From NCBI GenBank assembly GCA_946415645.1, contig CAMKTJ010000014.1, positions 1 through 55,680 on the forward strand: a stretch of DNA of 55,680 nt, given 5' to 3'. The position numbers and the translations under genes were made by a program. Source of the stretch: an uncultured Prevotellaceae bacterium (GTDB lineage: Bacteria; Bacteroidota; Bacteroidia; Bacteroidales; Bacteroidaceae). A model generated the notes under the pieces. The model saw nothing but the letters and a program-made list of their open reading frames with translations, was not told the DNA's origin and ran no database searches. Of the stretch, positions 34,873-42,242 are shown piece by piece (position 1 is the first letter of the stretch; the number at the start of each line of letters is the position of its first letter).

Positions 34873-37356
34873 ATGAGAAATCTGAAACATACCGTATGGG
34901 GAGCTTTAGGGCTCCTCATGCTTTTTATGACAGGGTGCACGAAGTCATCAGAACAGGAGGTGCAGGAGGCTATGGACTTCCTGTATGCCAGCATGCCCTT
35001 GCCTGACAGTGTGGATTATTCGCGCGAGTTCTGGGAAGCCAACGTGCGTGCCACGCTGAAGGCGCGTCAGGAGATGCCCTGGGGCGAGAAGGTGCCCGAA
35101 CGCGAGTGGAAGCATTTCGTGCTGCCCCTGCGTGTCAATAACGAGAATCTTGACTCAGCCCGTATTATTCTCTATGAGGAACTGAAGGACAGGGTGAAGA
35201 ATCTGAATATGTACGATGCCGTGCTGGAGGTGAACCACTGGTGTCACGAACATGTGACGTATGCCCCTTCGGACAGTCGTACCAAATCGCCCCTTGTTAC
35301 CATGCGCTCAGCAACGGGTAGGTGTGGCGAGGAGAGTACCTTTACAGTTGCTGCCCTCCGTGCCGTGGGTATCCCCGCCCGTCAGGTCTATACGCCCCGT
35401 TGGGCTCATACCGATGATAACCACGCCTGGGTAGAGGCTTGGGTGAATGGCAAATGGTACTTCATGGGAGCCTGCGAGCCCTTGCCTGTCCTGAACATGG
35501 GGTGGTTCAACGAGCCTGCCTCGCGTGGCATGCTCATGCACACCAAGGTCTTTGGTAACTATGACGGACCGGAAGAGGTGGTAAGTCGTAATGCCTGTTA
35601 CACAGAGATTAACGTGACTTCAAACTATGCCGAGACAGATACCATTACCGTCAAGGTGGTGGATGCACAGGGTGCTCCCCTGAAGGATGCCAAGGTGGAC
35701 TTCCGCCTGTATAACTATGCTGAGTTCTATACTTTGGTCTCTAAATCTTCTGATACAGAGGGCCTGACTTGGTTAGGATGCGGCAAGGGCGATCTGCTGG
35801 TATGGGCAAGCAAGAACGGACACTTCGGATTCGAGAAGGCCAGCGTGGGTAAGCAGGATACGGTAACGGTGGTGGTTGACAAGGATGATAGCTACACCGC
35901 CTCGCTCGACCTCGACCTGGTACCCCCTCCCTCAAAGGAGTCTGTTCCTGAGCTTACAGATACACAGGTTCGTAAAAACAAGGAACGTCTCCAGCGTGAG
36001 GACAGTCTGCGTAACGACTATATGAAGAAGACCTTCAGCAAAGAGGAAGGCCTGCGTGAAGCACGCCAGAACTGGCAGGTGATAAAGGAATTCCAGTCGC
36101 ACAAGTACGGTTGGGAGGTGATAGCCACTCTGCGTCAGAAAGATCTCTGTGATGTTACGACCGAGGTGCTTGCCGATGCTGCCGATAATACCCTGGTATC
36201 CGACTCCCGTTTCTGGCAGCAGTATATTCTGGCTCCCCGTATCAGCAGCGAGATGCTGACCCCATACCGTCAGGTTTTGGGCAAGGCCTTTGCCGGAATG
36301 GATGCCGCAGCCATTGCCCAGTGGGTTAGGGATAGCATCAGCATAGACAATACACGCAATCCCCAGAAGCTCTGCATGAGTCCTATTGGCGTATTTCGCC
36401 ATCGTACCACCGATGCCCACAGCAGGGAAATTTTCTTTGTGGCTGCCTGCCGTAGCGTAGGTATCCCCGCCCGTATTGATGAGGTGACAGGGAAAGTGCA
36501 GGTTGTGGAGCAAGGAGCAAGGGGCAGGGAGCAAGAGGAATGGCAGGATGTGCTCTTCAACTCAAAAGAACTCCCCCTAAAGGAGGCTGGGGGGGCCTTG
36601 TCTCTTACCTATAATGATTTTGCTATCAAGGAGAATCCCTCTTATTATTCACAGTTCAGCCTGTCGCGACTGCAGAACGGTACACTTACCTTGCAGGAGT
36701 TCCCGGAGGAGGCTACTTGGAAGGATACTTTTGCCCAAGGTGTGCGTATGGATGCCGGGCAGTACCTTTTGGTTTCAGGAACACGTATGGCGGACGGCAG
36801 TGTGCTGGCACATCTGGACTTCTTCGGTCTGAAGGCCGGTGCTGTACAGAAACAAACACTCAGGTTGCGTGACAATGCCGACGAGCTGCGTGTAATAGGC
36901 AATTTCAACTGTGAAAATTACTTCACCAACTATAAGGGTGTGCACAAGACCCTCCTCGAGAGTAATGGACGCGGTTACTATGTTGTAGCCTTGATTCGCG
37001 ACAACCACGAGCCTAGCACACATATCTTGCATGAATGCGAGGAGGCCAATATCTACCTCTCGCAGTGGCCCCATCTGTTTATAATGCTCTTCCCTACATG
37101 GGAGGAGTTCCAGTCGTTCCGTTCACATCGTCAGGATTTCGACCGCCTGCCCGACAACTTCATCTTCGGAGTTGCCGACCCCGAGACCATAGAGGCTATG
37201 CACATTCAGGAACTGACACACGGCAGTCAGGAATTGCCCATTCTTCTTATGGGCGATACCTTCAATCGCGTGGTGTGGTTCCAGCAGGGTTATACTATAG
37301 GTATTGTAGATCAGATAATGAGTGTTATCCGACAGTTGATGATACACGAGAAATAA
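34873..37356 (+). CDS. Transglutaminase-like lipoprotein with a second, degenerate domain
   Basis: The 827 residues begin with a lipobox (LMLFMTGC, Cys22). The first transglutaminase-like core has Cys151 (ATGRCGEESTF), His184 (DDNHAWVEAW) and an acidic residue near 202 (FMGACEP), so it is probably active as a peptidase or transferase. An Ig-like region (KVVDAQGAPLKDAKVDF) follows. A second core near residues 430-600 repeats the FFVAACRSVGIPAR motif but lacks the catalytic cysteine and histidine. A repeat-derived linker at about 545-575 splits it. The 3' end overlaps cutC by 32 bases. Its place after GH92 and GH125 suggests handling of the peptide part of mannosylated glycoproteins (inference). 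Confidence 0.88.
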   Translation: MRNLKHTVWGALGLLMLFMTGCTKSSEQEVQEAMDFLYASMPLPDSVDYSREFWEANVRATLKARQEMPWGEKVPEREWKHFVLPLRVNNENLDSARIILYEELKDRVKNLNMYDAVLEVNHWCHEHVTYAPSDSRTKSPLVTMRSATGRCGEESTFTVAALRAVGIPARQVYTPRWAHTDDNHAWVEAWVNGKWYFMGACEPLPVLNMGWFNEPASRGMLMHTKVFGNYDGPEEVVSRNACYTEINVTSNYAETDTITVKVVDAQGAPLKDAKVDFRLYNYAEFYTLVSKSSDTEGLTWLGCGKGDLLVWASKNGHFGFEKASVGKQDTVTVVVDKDDSYTASLDLDLVPPPSKESVPELTDTQVRKNKERLQREDSLRNDYMKKTFSKEEGLREARQNWQVIKEFQSHKYGWEVIATLRQKDLCDVTTEVLADAADNTLVSDSRFWQQYILAPRISSEMLTPYRQVLGKAFAGMDAAAIAQWVRDSISIDNTRNPQKLCMSPIGVFRHRTTDAHSREIFFVAACRSVGIPARIDEVTGKVQVVEQGARGREQEEWQDVLFNSKELPLKEAGGALSLTYNDFAIKENPSYYSQFSLSRLQNGTLTLQEFPEEATWKDTFAQGVRMDAGQYLLVSGTRMADGSVLAHLDFFGLKAGAVQKQTLRLRDNADELRVIGNFNCENYFTNYKGVHKTLLESNGRGYYVVALIRDNHEPSTHILHECEEANIYLSQWPHLFIMLFPTWEEFQSFRSHRQDFDRLPDNFIFGVADPETIEAMHIQELTHGSQELPILLMGDTFNRVVWFQQGYTIGIVDQIMSVIRQLMIHEK
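36507..36541 (+). repeat. 7-base repeat array GGAGCAA x5 inside a gene
   Basis: GGAGCAA, GGAGCAA, GGGGCAG, GGAGCAA, GAGGAAT, exact 7-base period, within the transglutaminase-like gene and encoding EQGARGREQEE. Confidence 0.85.
36570..36597 (+). repeat. Intergenic-type GC-rich hairpin inside a gene
   Basis: CTCCCCCTAAAGGAG followed by GCTGGGGGGG, encoding SKELPLKEAGGAL. It resembles the CTCCCC-CTTTA-GGGGAG hairpin in the groES-groEL spacer. Confidence 0.6.
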
Positions 37357-38038
37357 CATCATGTACCATCACGGCATCGGTATAGCCGTTCTTCCTAAGG
37401 GAGCCATGGAGTTCTGTGGCTCCCGTTTCTTTTATGATTCGGGCTGCATTCTGGGGAGTGACGCCTGCTCCGGGCATGATGCGCAGTTTGCTTCCTCTTA
37501 CGCCGCTGCCTTCTCTCGGTTCCAAGGTCTTGGTCTCGGCTACCAGCTTCTTCAGTAGTGGAATGCCTTCCTCGGCAGTGGGAGCCTGACCGCTGGTGAG
37601 CAGACGATCGCACCCCAAGGCATGAATCTCAAGCAGCGCCTCCTCAGGATTGCGGCATACATCAAAAGCACGGTGGAAGGTAATATGCATCTTGTTGCCT
37701 GCAGCCTCTACCATGCGGTGGCAGGCCTGTATGTCGATATCGCCTTCGGGTGTCAGAGCCCCAATCACTACGCCTTTTGCTCCCAGCTTGCGGGCCATCT
37801 TTATGTCGTAGATCATACAGTCCACCTCGTCCTCGGAATACACGAAGTCGCCCTCCCGGGGTCGGATAAGAACATGTACGTCTATGCCGCTGTTCACAGC
37901 CAGCTGAATCATACCGGCAGAAGGGGTAATCCCGTCTACATTAAGGGCTTGGCACAATTCTATTCTGTGTGCTCCGCCAGCTATGGCAGCACGAAGGCTA
38001 TGCGGATCGGCACAGCATATCTCTAACTTAAAATTCAT
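37325..38038 (-). CDS. cutC: CutC family protein
   Basis: Named for copper homeostasis, though the biochemical role of the family is uncertain. The 237 residues form a TIM barrel: LEICCADPHSLRAAIAGGAHRIELCQAL at the start, DVHVLIRPREGDFVYSEDE, HRAFDVCRNPEEAL and KLRIMPGAGVTPQN. A segment near 180-192 (LEPREGSGVRGSK) looks extra compared with the homologues I recall. The last 32 bases overlap the end of the transglutaminase-like gene on the other strand. Confidence 0.94.
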   Translation of the reverse strand: MNFKLEICCADPHSLRAAIAGGAHRIELCQALNVDGITPSAGMIQLAVNSGIDVHVLIRPREGDFVYSEDEVDCMIYDIKMARKLGAKGVVIGALTPEGDIDIQACHRMVEAAGNKMHITFHRAFDVCRNPEEALLEIHALGCDRLLTSGQAPTAEEGIPLLKKLVAETKTLEPREGSGVRGSKLRIMPGAGVTPQNAARIIKETGATELHGSLRKNGYTDAVMVHDVISRVSSTVG

Positions 38039-38060
38039 GCGCTTTTCTTTATTTTGACTG

Positions 38061-38068
38061 CAAATTTA
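38061..38068 (-). promoter_or_regulatory. Promoter -7 box of cutC
   Basis: TAAATTTG then CA on the minus strand, 23 bases before the cutC ATG. Confidence 0.6.
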
Positions 38069-38091
38069 ACATTTTTATATGAGAATTGCCG

Positions 38092-38099
38092 TATCTTTG
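38092..38099 (+). promoter_or_regulatory. Promoter -7 box of queA
   Basis: TATCTTTG then CA, 18 bases upstream of the queA ATG, divergent from the cutC promoter within a 78-base gap. Confidence 0.65.
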
Positions 38100-38116
38100 C
38101 ACAAAATTTGATGTAA

Positions 38117-39376
38117 ATGAATACTAAAGAGATACAAATAAAGGATTATAACTATCCGTTGCCCGACGAACGGATAGCCAAATTCCCCCTCTCAGAACGC
38201 GACAGCAGCAAACTGCTGGTGTACAAAAGCGGAGAGGTTATGGAAGATACCTTCCGTTCTCTGCCCCAGTATCTTCCCAAAGGGGCGCTCATGGTCTTTA
38301 ATAACACCAAGGTGATTCGTGCTCGTTTGCATTTCCGCAAACTATCCACACAGCAAGGGGTGCAGGGTGCCCTTATTGAGGTGTTCCTGTTGGAACCGGC
38401 TTCTCCTATTGAGTATCAGGAGAACTTCATTGCTACTTCCGAGTGCTCTTGGTACTGTCTGGTTGGAAACTCCAAGAAGTGGAAGGAGGGCTTGCTCTAT
38501 GGCCAGTTCCATATTGACGGCACCGCCTATACCATCACTGCAGAGCGTGTGGCTCCCCACGGCACCAGTTACGAGGTGCGTTTTCGTTGGGAGGGCGGCT
38601 TTGCTTTCTCTGAAGTCTTAGAGGCGTTGGGTGAACTGCCTATTCCTCCGTATCTGAACCGTAAGACAGAGGAGAGTGATCTCCGCACCTATCAGACCGT
38701 GTATTCCAAGATTAAGGGCTCTGTGGCTGCTCCTACGGCAGGTTTGCATTTCACTGAGCGTGTGCTGGCTGATCTGGATGCGCATGGCATAGAGCGTGAG
38801 GAGCTGACCCTTCATGTGGGTGCCGGCACCTTCAAGCCCGTCAAGAGCGAGGAGATTGGCGACCACGAGATGCACACCGAGCATATTGCCGTCCGCCTGC
38901 AGACCATCCAGAAGCTCATTGCCCACGATGGCAAGGCCATTGCTGTCGGTACCACCAGTGTCCGCACCCTTGAAAGCCTTTACTATATGGGTATCAGGGC
39001 TCAGCAGCTGATGCAGGAAGGCAAGGATACCGGTGATGCCGAGGAATTGCACGTTCATCAGTGGATGCCGTATGAGGTAATTCAAAATTCAAAATTCAAA
39101 ATTCAAAATTCGGTTCAAGTGTTACATTTTTTGCTTGATTACATGCAAAAGCATCATCTGGATGTGCTGCATAGCAGTACGCAGATTATCATTGCACCGG
39201 GCTATAAGTTCCATATTGTGCAGATGATGGTGACCAACTTCCATCAGCCCCAGAGTACGCTGCTTCTTCTGGTCAGTGCCTTTGTGAATGGCAACTGGCG
39301 TAAGATTTATGATTTTGCCTTGAGTCACGATTTCCGTTTCCTCAGTTATGGCGACAGTTCGCTTCTCATTCCATGA
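38117..39376 (+). CDS. queA: S-adenosylmethionine:tRNA ribosyltransferase-isomerase
   Basis: Makes epoxyqueuosine in tRNA. The 419 residues contain YPLPDERIAKFPL, MVFNNTKVIRARL, APTAGLHFTERVL, ELTLHVGAGTFKPVKSE, TEHIAV and ITNFHQP-type VTNFHQPQSTLLLLVSAF, all QueA signatures. The family is usually 340-420 residues. A stretch at residues 322-333 (IQNSKFKIQNS) is encoded by a 7-base repeat array. The stop overlaps the next gene (ATGA), so translation is coupled. Confidence 0.96.
   Translation: MNTKEIQIKDYNYPLPDERIAKFPLSERDSSKLLVYKSGEVMEDTFRSLPQYLPKGALMVFNNTKVIRARLHFRKLSTQQGVQGALIEVFLLEPASPIEYQENFIATSECSWYCLVGNSKKWKEGLLYGQFHIDGTAYTITAERVAPHGTSYEVRFRWEGGFAFSEVLEALGELPIPPYLNRKTEESDLRTYQTVYSKIKGSVAAPTAGLHFTERVLADLDAHGIEREELTLHVGAGTFKPVKSEEIGDHEMHTEHIAVRLQTIQKLIAHDGKAIAVGTTSVRTLESLYYMGIRAQQLMQEGKDTGDAEELHVHQWMPYEVIQNSKFKIQNSVQVLHFLLDYMQKHHLDVLHSSTQIIIAPGYKFHIVQMMVTNFHQPQSTLLLLVSAFVNGNWRKIYDFALSHDFRFLSYGDSSLLIP
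39080..39111 (+). repeat. 7-base repeat array AAAATTC x4 inside queA
   Basis: ATTC followed by four perfect AAAATTC units (39084-39111). The repeat is exact and in the reading frame of queA; loss or gain of one unit would shift the frame. Confidence 0.92.
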
Positions 39377-39885
39377 TAGCAGTAGGTAAAGATAATAGTC
39401 AGGAGATGTTCCCCGTTGTAGACGAGGAGGGTAACATCCTATCAGCTGCCACCCGTGGCGAGTGTCATAGCGGCAGTATGTTGCTGCACCCCGTAGTGCA
39501 CCTTCATGTCTTTAATTCGGAGGGTCAGTTGTACCTGCAGAAAAGACCCGACTGGAAGGATATCCAGCCGGGTAAATGGGATACCGCCGTTGGCGGGCAT
39601 GTGGATTTAGGCGAGAGCATTCATGAGGCTCTCCGTCGTGAGGTGCGTGAGGAGTTGGGTATTACCGATTTCGAACCGCAGCAACTACCTCATTATGTCT
39701 TTCAGTCCGATCGTGAGCGTGAACTGGTCTTTTCCTTCCGCACTACCTATGACGGTGATGTCAAGCCCAGTGCCGAGACAGATGGCGGCAAGTTCTGGTC
39801 CATCTCAGAGATAGAAGCCTCCTTGGGAAAGGGTGTCTTTACCCCCAATTTCGAGAGCGAATACCAAAAGGTTATCAAGGGTTAG
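39373..39885 (+). CDS. NUDIX hydrolase
   Basis: Hydrolyses a nucleoside diphosphate linked to another group; the substrate is unknown. The 170 residues hold a complete Nudix box, GGHVDLGESIHEALRREVRE followed by ELG (about residues 73-95), and VHLHVFNSEGQLYLQKR upstream. The N-terminal MFPVVDEEGNILSAATRGECHSG resembles the isopentenyl-diphosphate-isomerase-like subgroup. The start overlaps the queA stop by 4 bases, and the 3' end overlaps the opposite lipoprotein gene by 11 bases. Confidence 0.9.
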   Translation: MIAVGKDNSQEMFPVVDEEGNILSAATRGECHSGSMLLHPVVHLHVFNSEGQLYLQKRPDWKDIQPGKWDTAVGGHVDLGESIHEALRREVREELGITDFEPQQLPHYVFQSDRERELVFSFRTTYDGDVKPSAETDGGKFWSISEIEASLGKGVFTPNFESEYQKVIKG

Positions 39886-41296
39886 CCGTTACCACACAGT
39901 CTAACGGATTGCCCTCTACTATGGCATTCACATAGCGGCCGGGTAGCTTGGTGAAGCTTACCGTACTCCTGTCCAGCATTCCCTTCAGTTCCGTACGTCC
40001 TTGTGCTACTGCATGTTCGTTGTAGTAGTTCCATATCTCAATGGTCAGACCGTCTGCATAGGTGTTGCGCAGGAGGGTCAGTGCTTCAGCTGTAATGCCT
40101 TCCGTCTTTATGCGTATGCCTGTTGCCTCATAACTTACTGTGGCAACAACTACATGTCCGTCGATGTCATATTCTATGCGGTCAGGCGTTGGACTGTGTA
40201 GTTCTACATCCTGTTTGTGAGAGAGGACAACCTCCATATCGTCAGCCTGGCAATAGTATTCCGGCGTTACAGGGATAAAGAGCTCAACATCTACGGTGTC
40301 ACGTATATGGATTGACAATTTGGTGAAGATATAGTCATTCTCGTCGCGCTCGGCATTCATGCTCAGGTTTATCTCCACCTCGCCCTTGCGTAAGCTGGGA
40401 TCTTCTGGACTGACAGGACCAGTAGTACCCTCATGCAAATCGGTGTCAACCTGTTCTCCGCTGACCGGCTGGGCAGGGCTGACCTTCACAATCCAGTCGT
40501 CAAACACCCAGTCGCGTTCCACATCCTGATTTTTATTGTAGGGATTGGCATCTGTACCGTGGGCATAGAAATCAAAGCCGATGTAGTAGGAACCGTCAAT
40601 CTTCAGGATAATGTACTCGTAGTGGTACTTGTTGTCCAGCTTGTTGAAGTAAGCAAACTGCTCATCTCTGCCGTCGGTACCCACATTCTTCACTAGCATA
40701 GTGCCGTAGTACTCCTGGTGGGTAACATCGTCGGTATAGTTGGTGGTGTTGTTACCGTTGTTGAAGTTCCAGATGAACTCATACTGTCCCTCATACTCTG
40801 TGGTCTTCTCCTCGTAGGGCCACCAGCTGATGACTTCGGTCTTCAGGTTATTGAAGACAGAAAGCATATCCATGCAGTCCGACCCAAGGCCGATGTTGCT
40901 GTCATAACCGTCTTTATAGGTGGTCTGTCCTTTGTACACCTGTTGTACCCAGAAGTTCTTCCAGGTCACCGAGACCGAATTCTTGGTTCCCTCACGCACT
41001 TTGCCAAATTCCTCGGCAACCTTAGCCCGTTCCTCATCGGAAACATTCGTGGGTCGTTGCCACGTCTGGTACCAGATATTACCACTGGCATCGTTGGCAC
41101 GTGTTCCCATTGTTGAGCCAATTAGGTTGGTGCCGGAATAGAAGATGAAGTCAGAAGACTGGATAAGGTTGAAGTCGGGTTTGTCGACAGGTCCGACCTC
41201 ACCACCTGAATACGTTTCTGAACACGCAGTAAGCATAAGTCCCATCCCAATGGTGATGGAAAAAGCGAGTCTTGATATAGTTTTCTTCAATTTCAT
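39875..41296 (-). CDS. Lipoprotein of unknown function
   Basis: The 473 residues begin with a signal and lipobox (ITIGMGLMLTAC, Cys25). The mature part is rich in Trp, Tyr, Asn and Asp with no low-complexity stretch. A motif near residue 265 (ERDWVFDDWIVKVSPA) resembles the DxDYND(W/I) calcium-type motif of LruC, DUF4114 and DUF4842 proteins, but I cannot confirm the family. A conserved GEVEINLSMNAERDENDY and TELKGMLDRS are seen in the C-terminal half. Likely outer-membrane or surface exposed. It has its own promoter and a hairpin in the leader. Confidence 0.75.
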   Translation of the reverse strand: MKLKKTISRLAFSITIGMGLMLTACSETYSGGEVGPVDKPDFNLIQSSDFIFYSGTNLIGSTMGTRANDASGNIWYQTWQRPTNVSDEERAKVAEEFGKVREGTKNSVSVTWKNFWVQQVYKGQTTYKDGYDSNIGLGSDCMDMLSVFNNLKTEVISWWPYEEKTTEYEGQYEFIWNFNNGNNTTNYTDDVTHQEYYGTMLVKNVGTDGRDEQFAYFNKLDNKYHYEYIILKIDGSYYIGFDFYAHGTDANPYNKNQDVERDWVFDDWIVKVSPAQPVSGEQVDTDLHEGTTGPVSPEDPSLRKGEVEINLSMNAERDENDYIFTKLSIHIRDTVDVELFIPVTPEYYCQADDMEVVLSHKQDVELHSPTPDRIEYDIDGHVVVATVSYEATGIRIKTEGITAEALTLLRNTYADGLTIEIWNYYNEHAVAQGRTELKGMLDRSTVSFTKLPGRYVNAIVEGNPLDCVVTANP

Positions 41297-41310
41297 GGTG
41301 TTAAATAGAG

Positions 41311-41331
41311 TGGGGAGGACGTTTTCTCCCC
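41311..41331 (-). other. Leader hairpin of the lipoprotein gene
   Basis: On the minus strand GGGGAG, 8 bases, CTCCCC, about 16 bases before the start codon and after the promoter; it could affect translation or mRNA stability. Confidence 0.5.
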
Positions 41332-41363
41332 AATATGTTAGTTAGTATAGGTATTTATTTCCT

Positions 41364-41371
41364 CAAAAGTA
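41364..41371 (-). promoter_or_regulatory. Promoter -7 box of the lipoprotein gene
   Basis: TACTTTTG on the minus strand, 68 bases before the ATG at 41296, matching TAnnTTTG. Confidence 0.55.
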
Positions 41372-41375
41372 GGAA

Positions 41376-41416
41376 GAAATAACAAATCCGCAACTTTTCG
41401 CCTTGAAAAATTGCGG
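41376..41416 (-). terminator. Terminator downstream of exonuclease III
   Basis: On the minus strand CCGCAA and TTTTC pair with GAAAA and TTGCGG (41388-41416), followed by the T-rich ATTTGTTATTTC. It lies 35 bases after the exonuclease stop. Confidence 0.6.
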
Positions 41417-41451
41417 ATAAGTATGCTGTCTGCCAAATAGGGATGTCAATT

Positions 41452-42204
41452 TTACTTAATATCCACCTCCACGGGACAGTGGTCGGAGCCAAGGATGTCC
41501 GTATGAATCTTGGCGTCTGTTACCTGAGGGAAGAGGCGGTTGGAGACTAGCCAGTAGTCAATACGCCACCCTGTGTTCTTGGTGCGGGCTTGGAAGCGGT
41601 AGCTCCACCAGGAATAGACATCTTTTACATCTGGGTTCAGGGTGCGCCACGTGTCTGTGAAACCTGCTGCCAGCAGCTCGGTGAACTTCTGGCGTTCCTC
41701 ATCCGTAAAGCCTGCATTCATGTGATTGGTCTTGGGATTCTTCAGGTCTATCTCCTGATGCGCTACATTCATATCGCCGCATACCAGTACGGGCTTCTTG
41801 GCATCCAACTGGAGCAGGTACTGGCGGAAGTCTTCCTCCCACTGCATACGGTAGTCCAGTCGCTTCAGTCCATCCTGACTATTGGGTGTATATACGCACA
41901 CCATGTAGAAGTCGGGCATCTCAAGTGTGATGACACGTCCCTCGTGGTCGTGCTCCTCTATGCCTATGCCGTAGGTCACGTTCAGAGGCTGGTGTTTGGT
42001 AAAGACGGCCGTGCCTGAATAGCCTTTCTTTTCGGCATAGTTCCAATATGACTGGTAACCGGGGAACTGCAAGTCCAGTTGTCCCTCTTGCATCTTTGTC
42101 TCCTGTAGGCAGAAGAAGTCGGCATCCAGCTGCTCGAATACTTCCTTGAAGTTTTTGCCTACTACGGCTCTCAGACCGTTTACGTTCCAACTTATGAATT
42201 TCAT
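41452..42204 (-). CDS. xth: Exodeoxyribonuclease III / AP endonuclease
   Basis: Cuts DNA at abasic sites. The 250 residues show the EEP fold: MKFISWNVNGLRAVVGKNF, the metal-binding glutamate in FFCLQETKMQEGQ, VCVYTPNSQDGLKRLDYR, the GDMNVAHQEIDLKNPK motif, WWSYRFQARTKNTGWRIDYW and the catalytic SDHCPVEVDI at the end. Starts 38 bases after the GH115 gene on the same strand and may share its transcript. Confidence 0.96.
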   Translation of the reverse strand: MKFISWNVNGLRAVVGKNFKEVFEQLDADFFCLQETKMQEGQLDLQFPGYQSYWNYAEKKGYSGTAVFTKHQPLNVTYGIGIEEHDHEGRVITLEMPDFYMVCVYTPNSQDGLKRLDYRMQWEEDFRQYLLQLDAKKPVLVCGDMNVAHQEIDLKNPKTNHMNAGFTDEERQKFTELLAAGFTDTWRTLNPDVKDVYSWWSYRFQARTKNTGWRIDYWLVSNRLFPQVTDAKIHTDILGSDHCPVEVDIK

Positions 42205-42242
42205 CTTTTAAGGTATTTATCAGTTCTCTTTATTTACATTCT

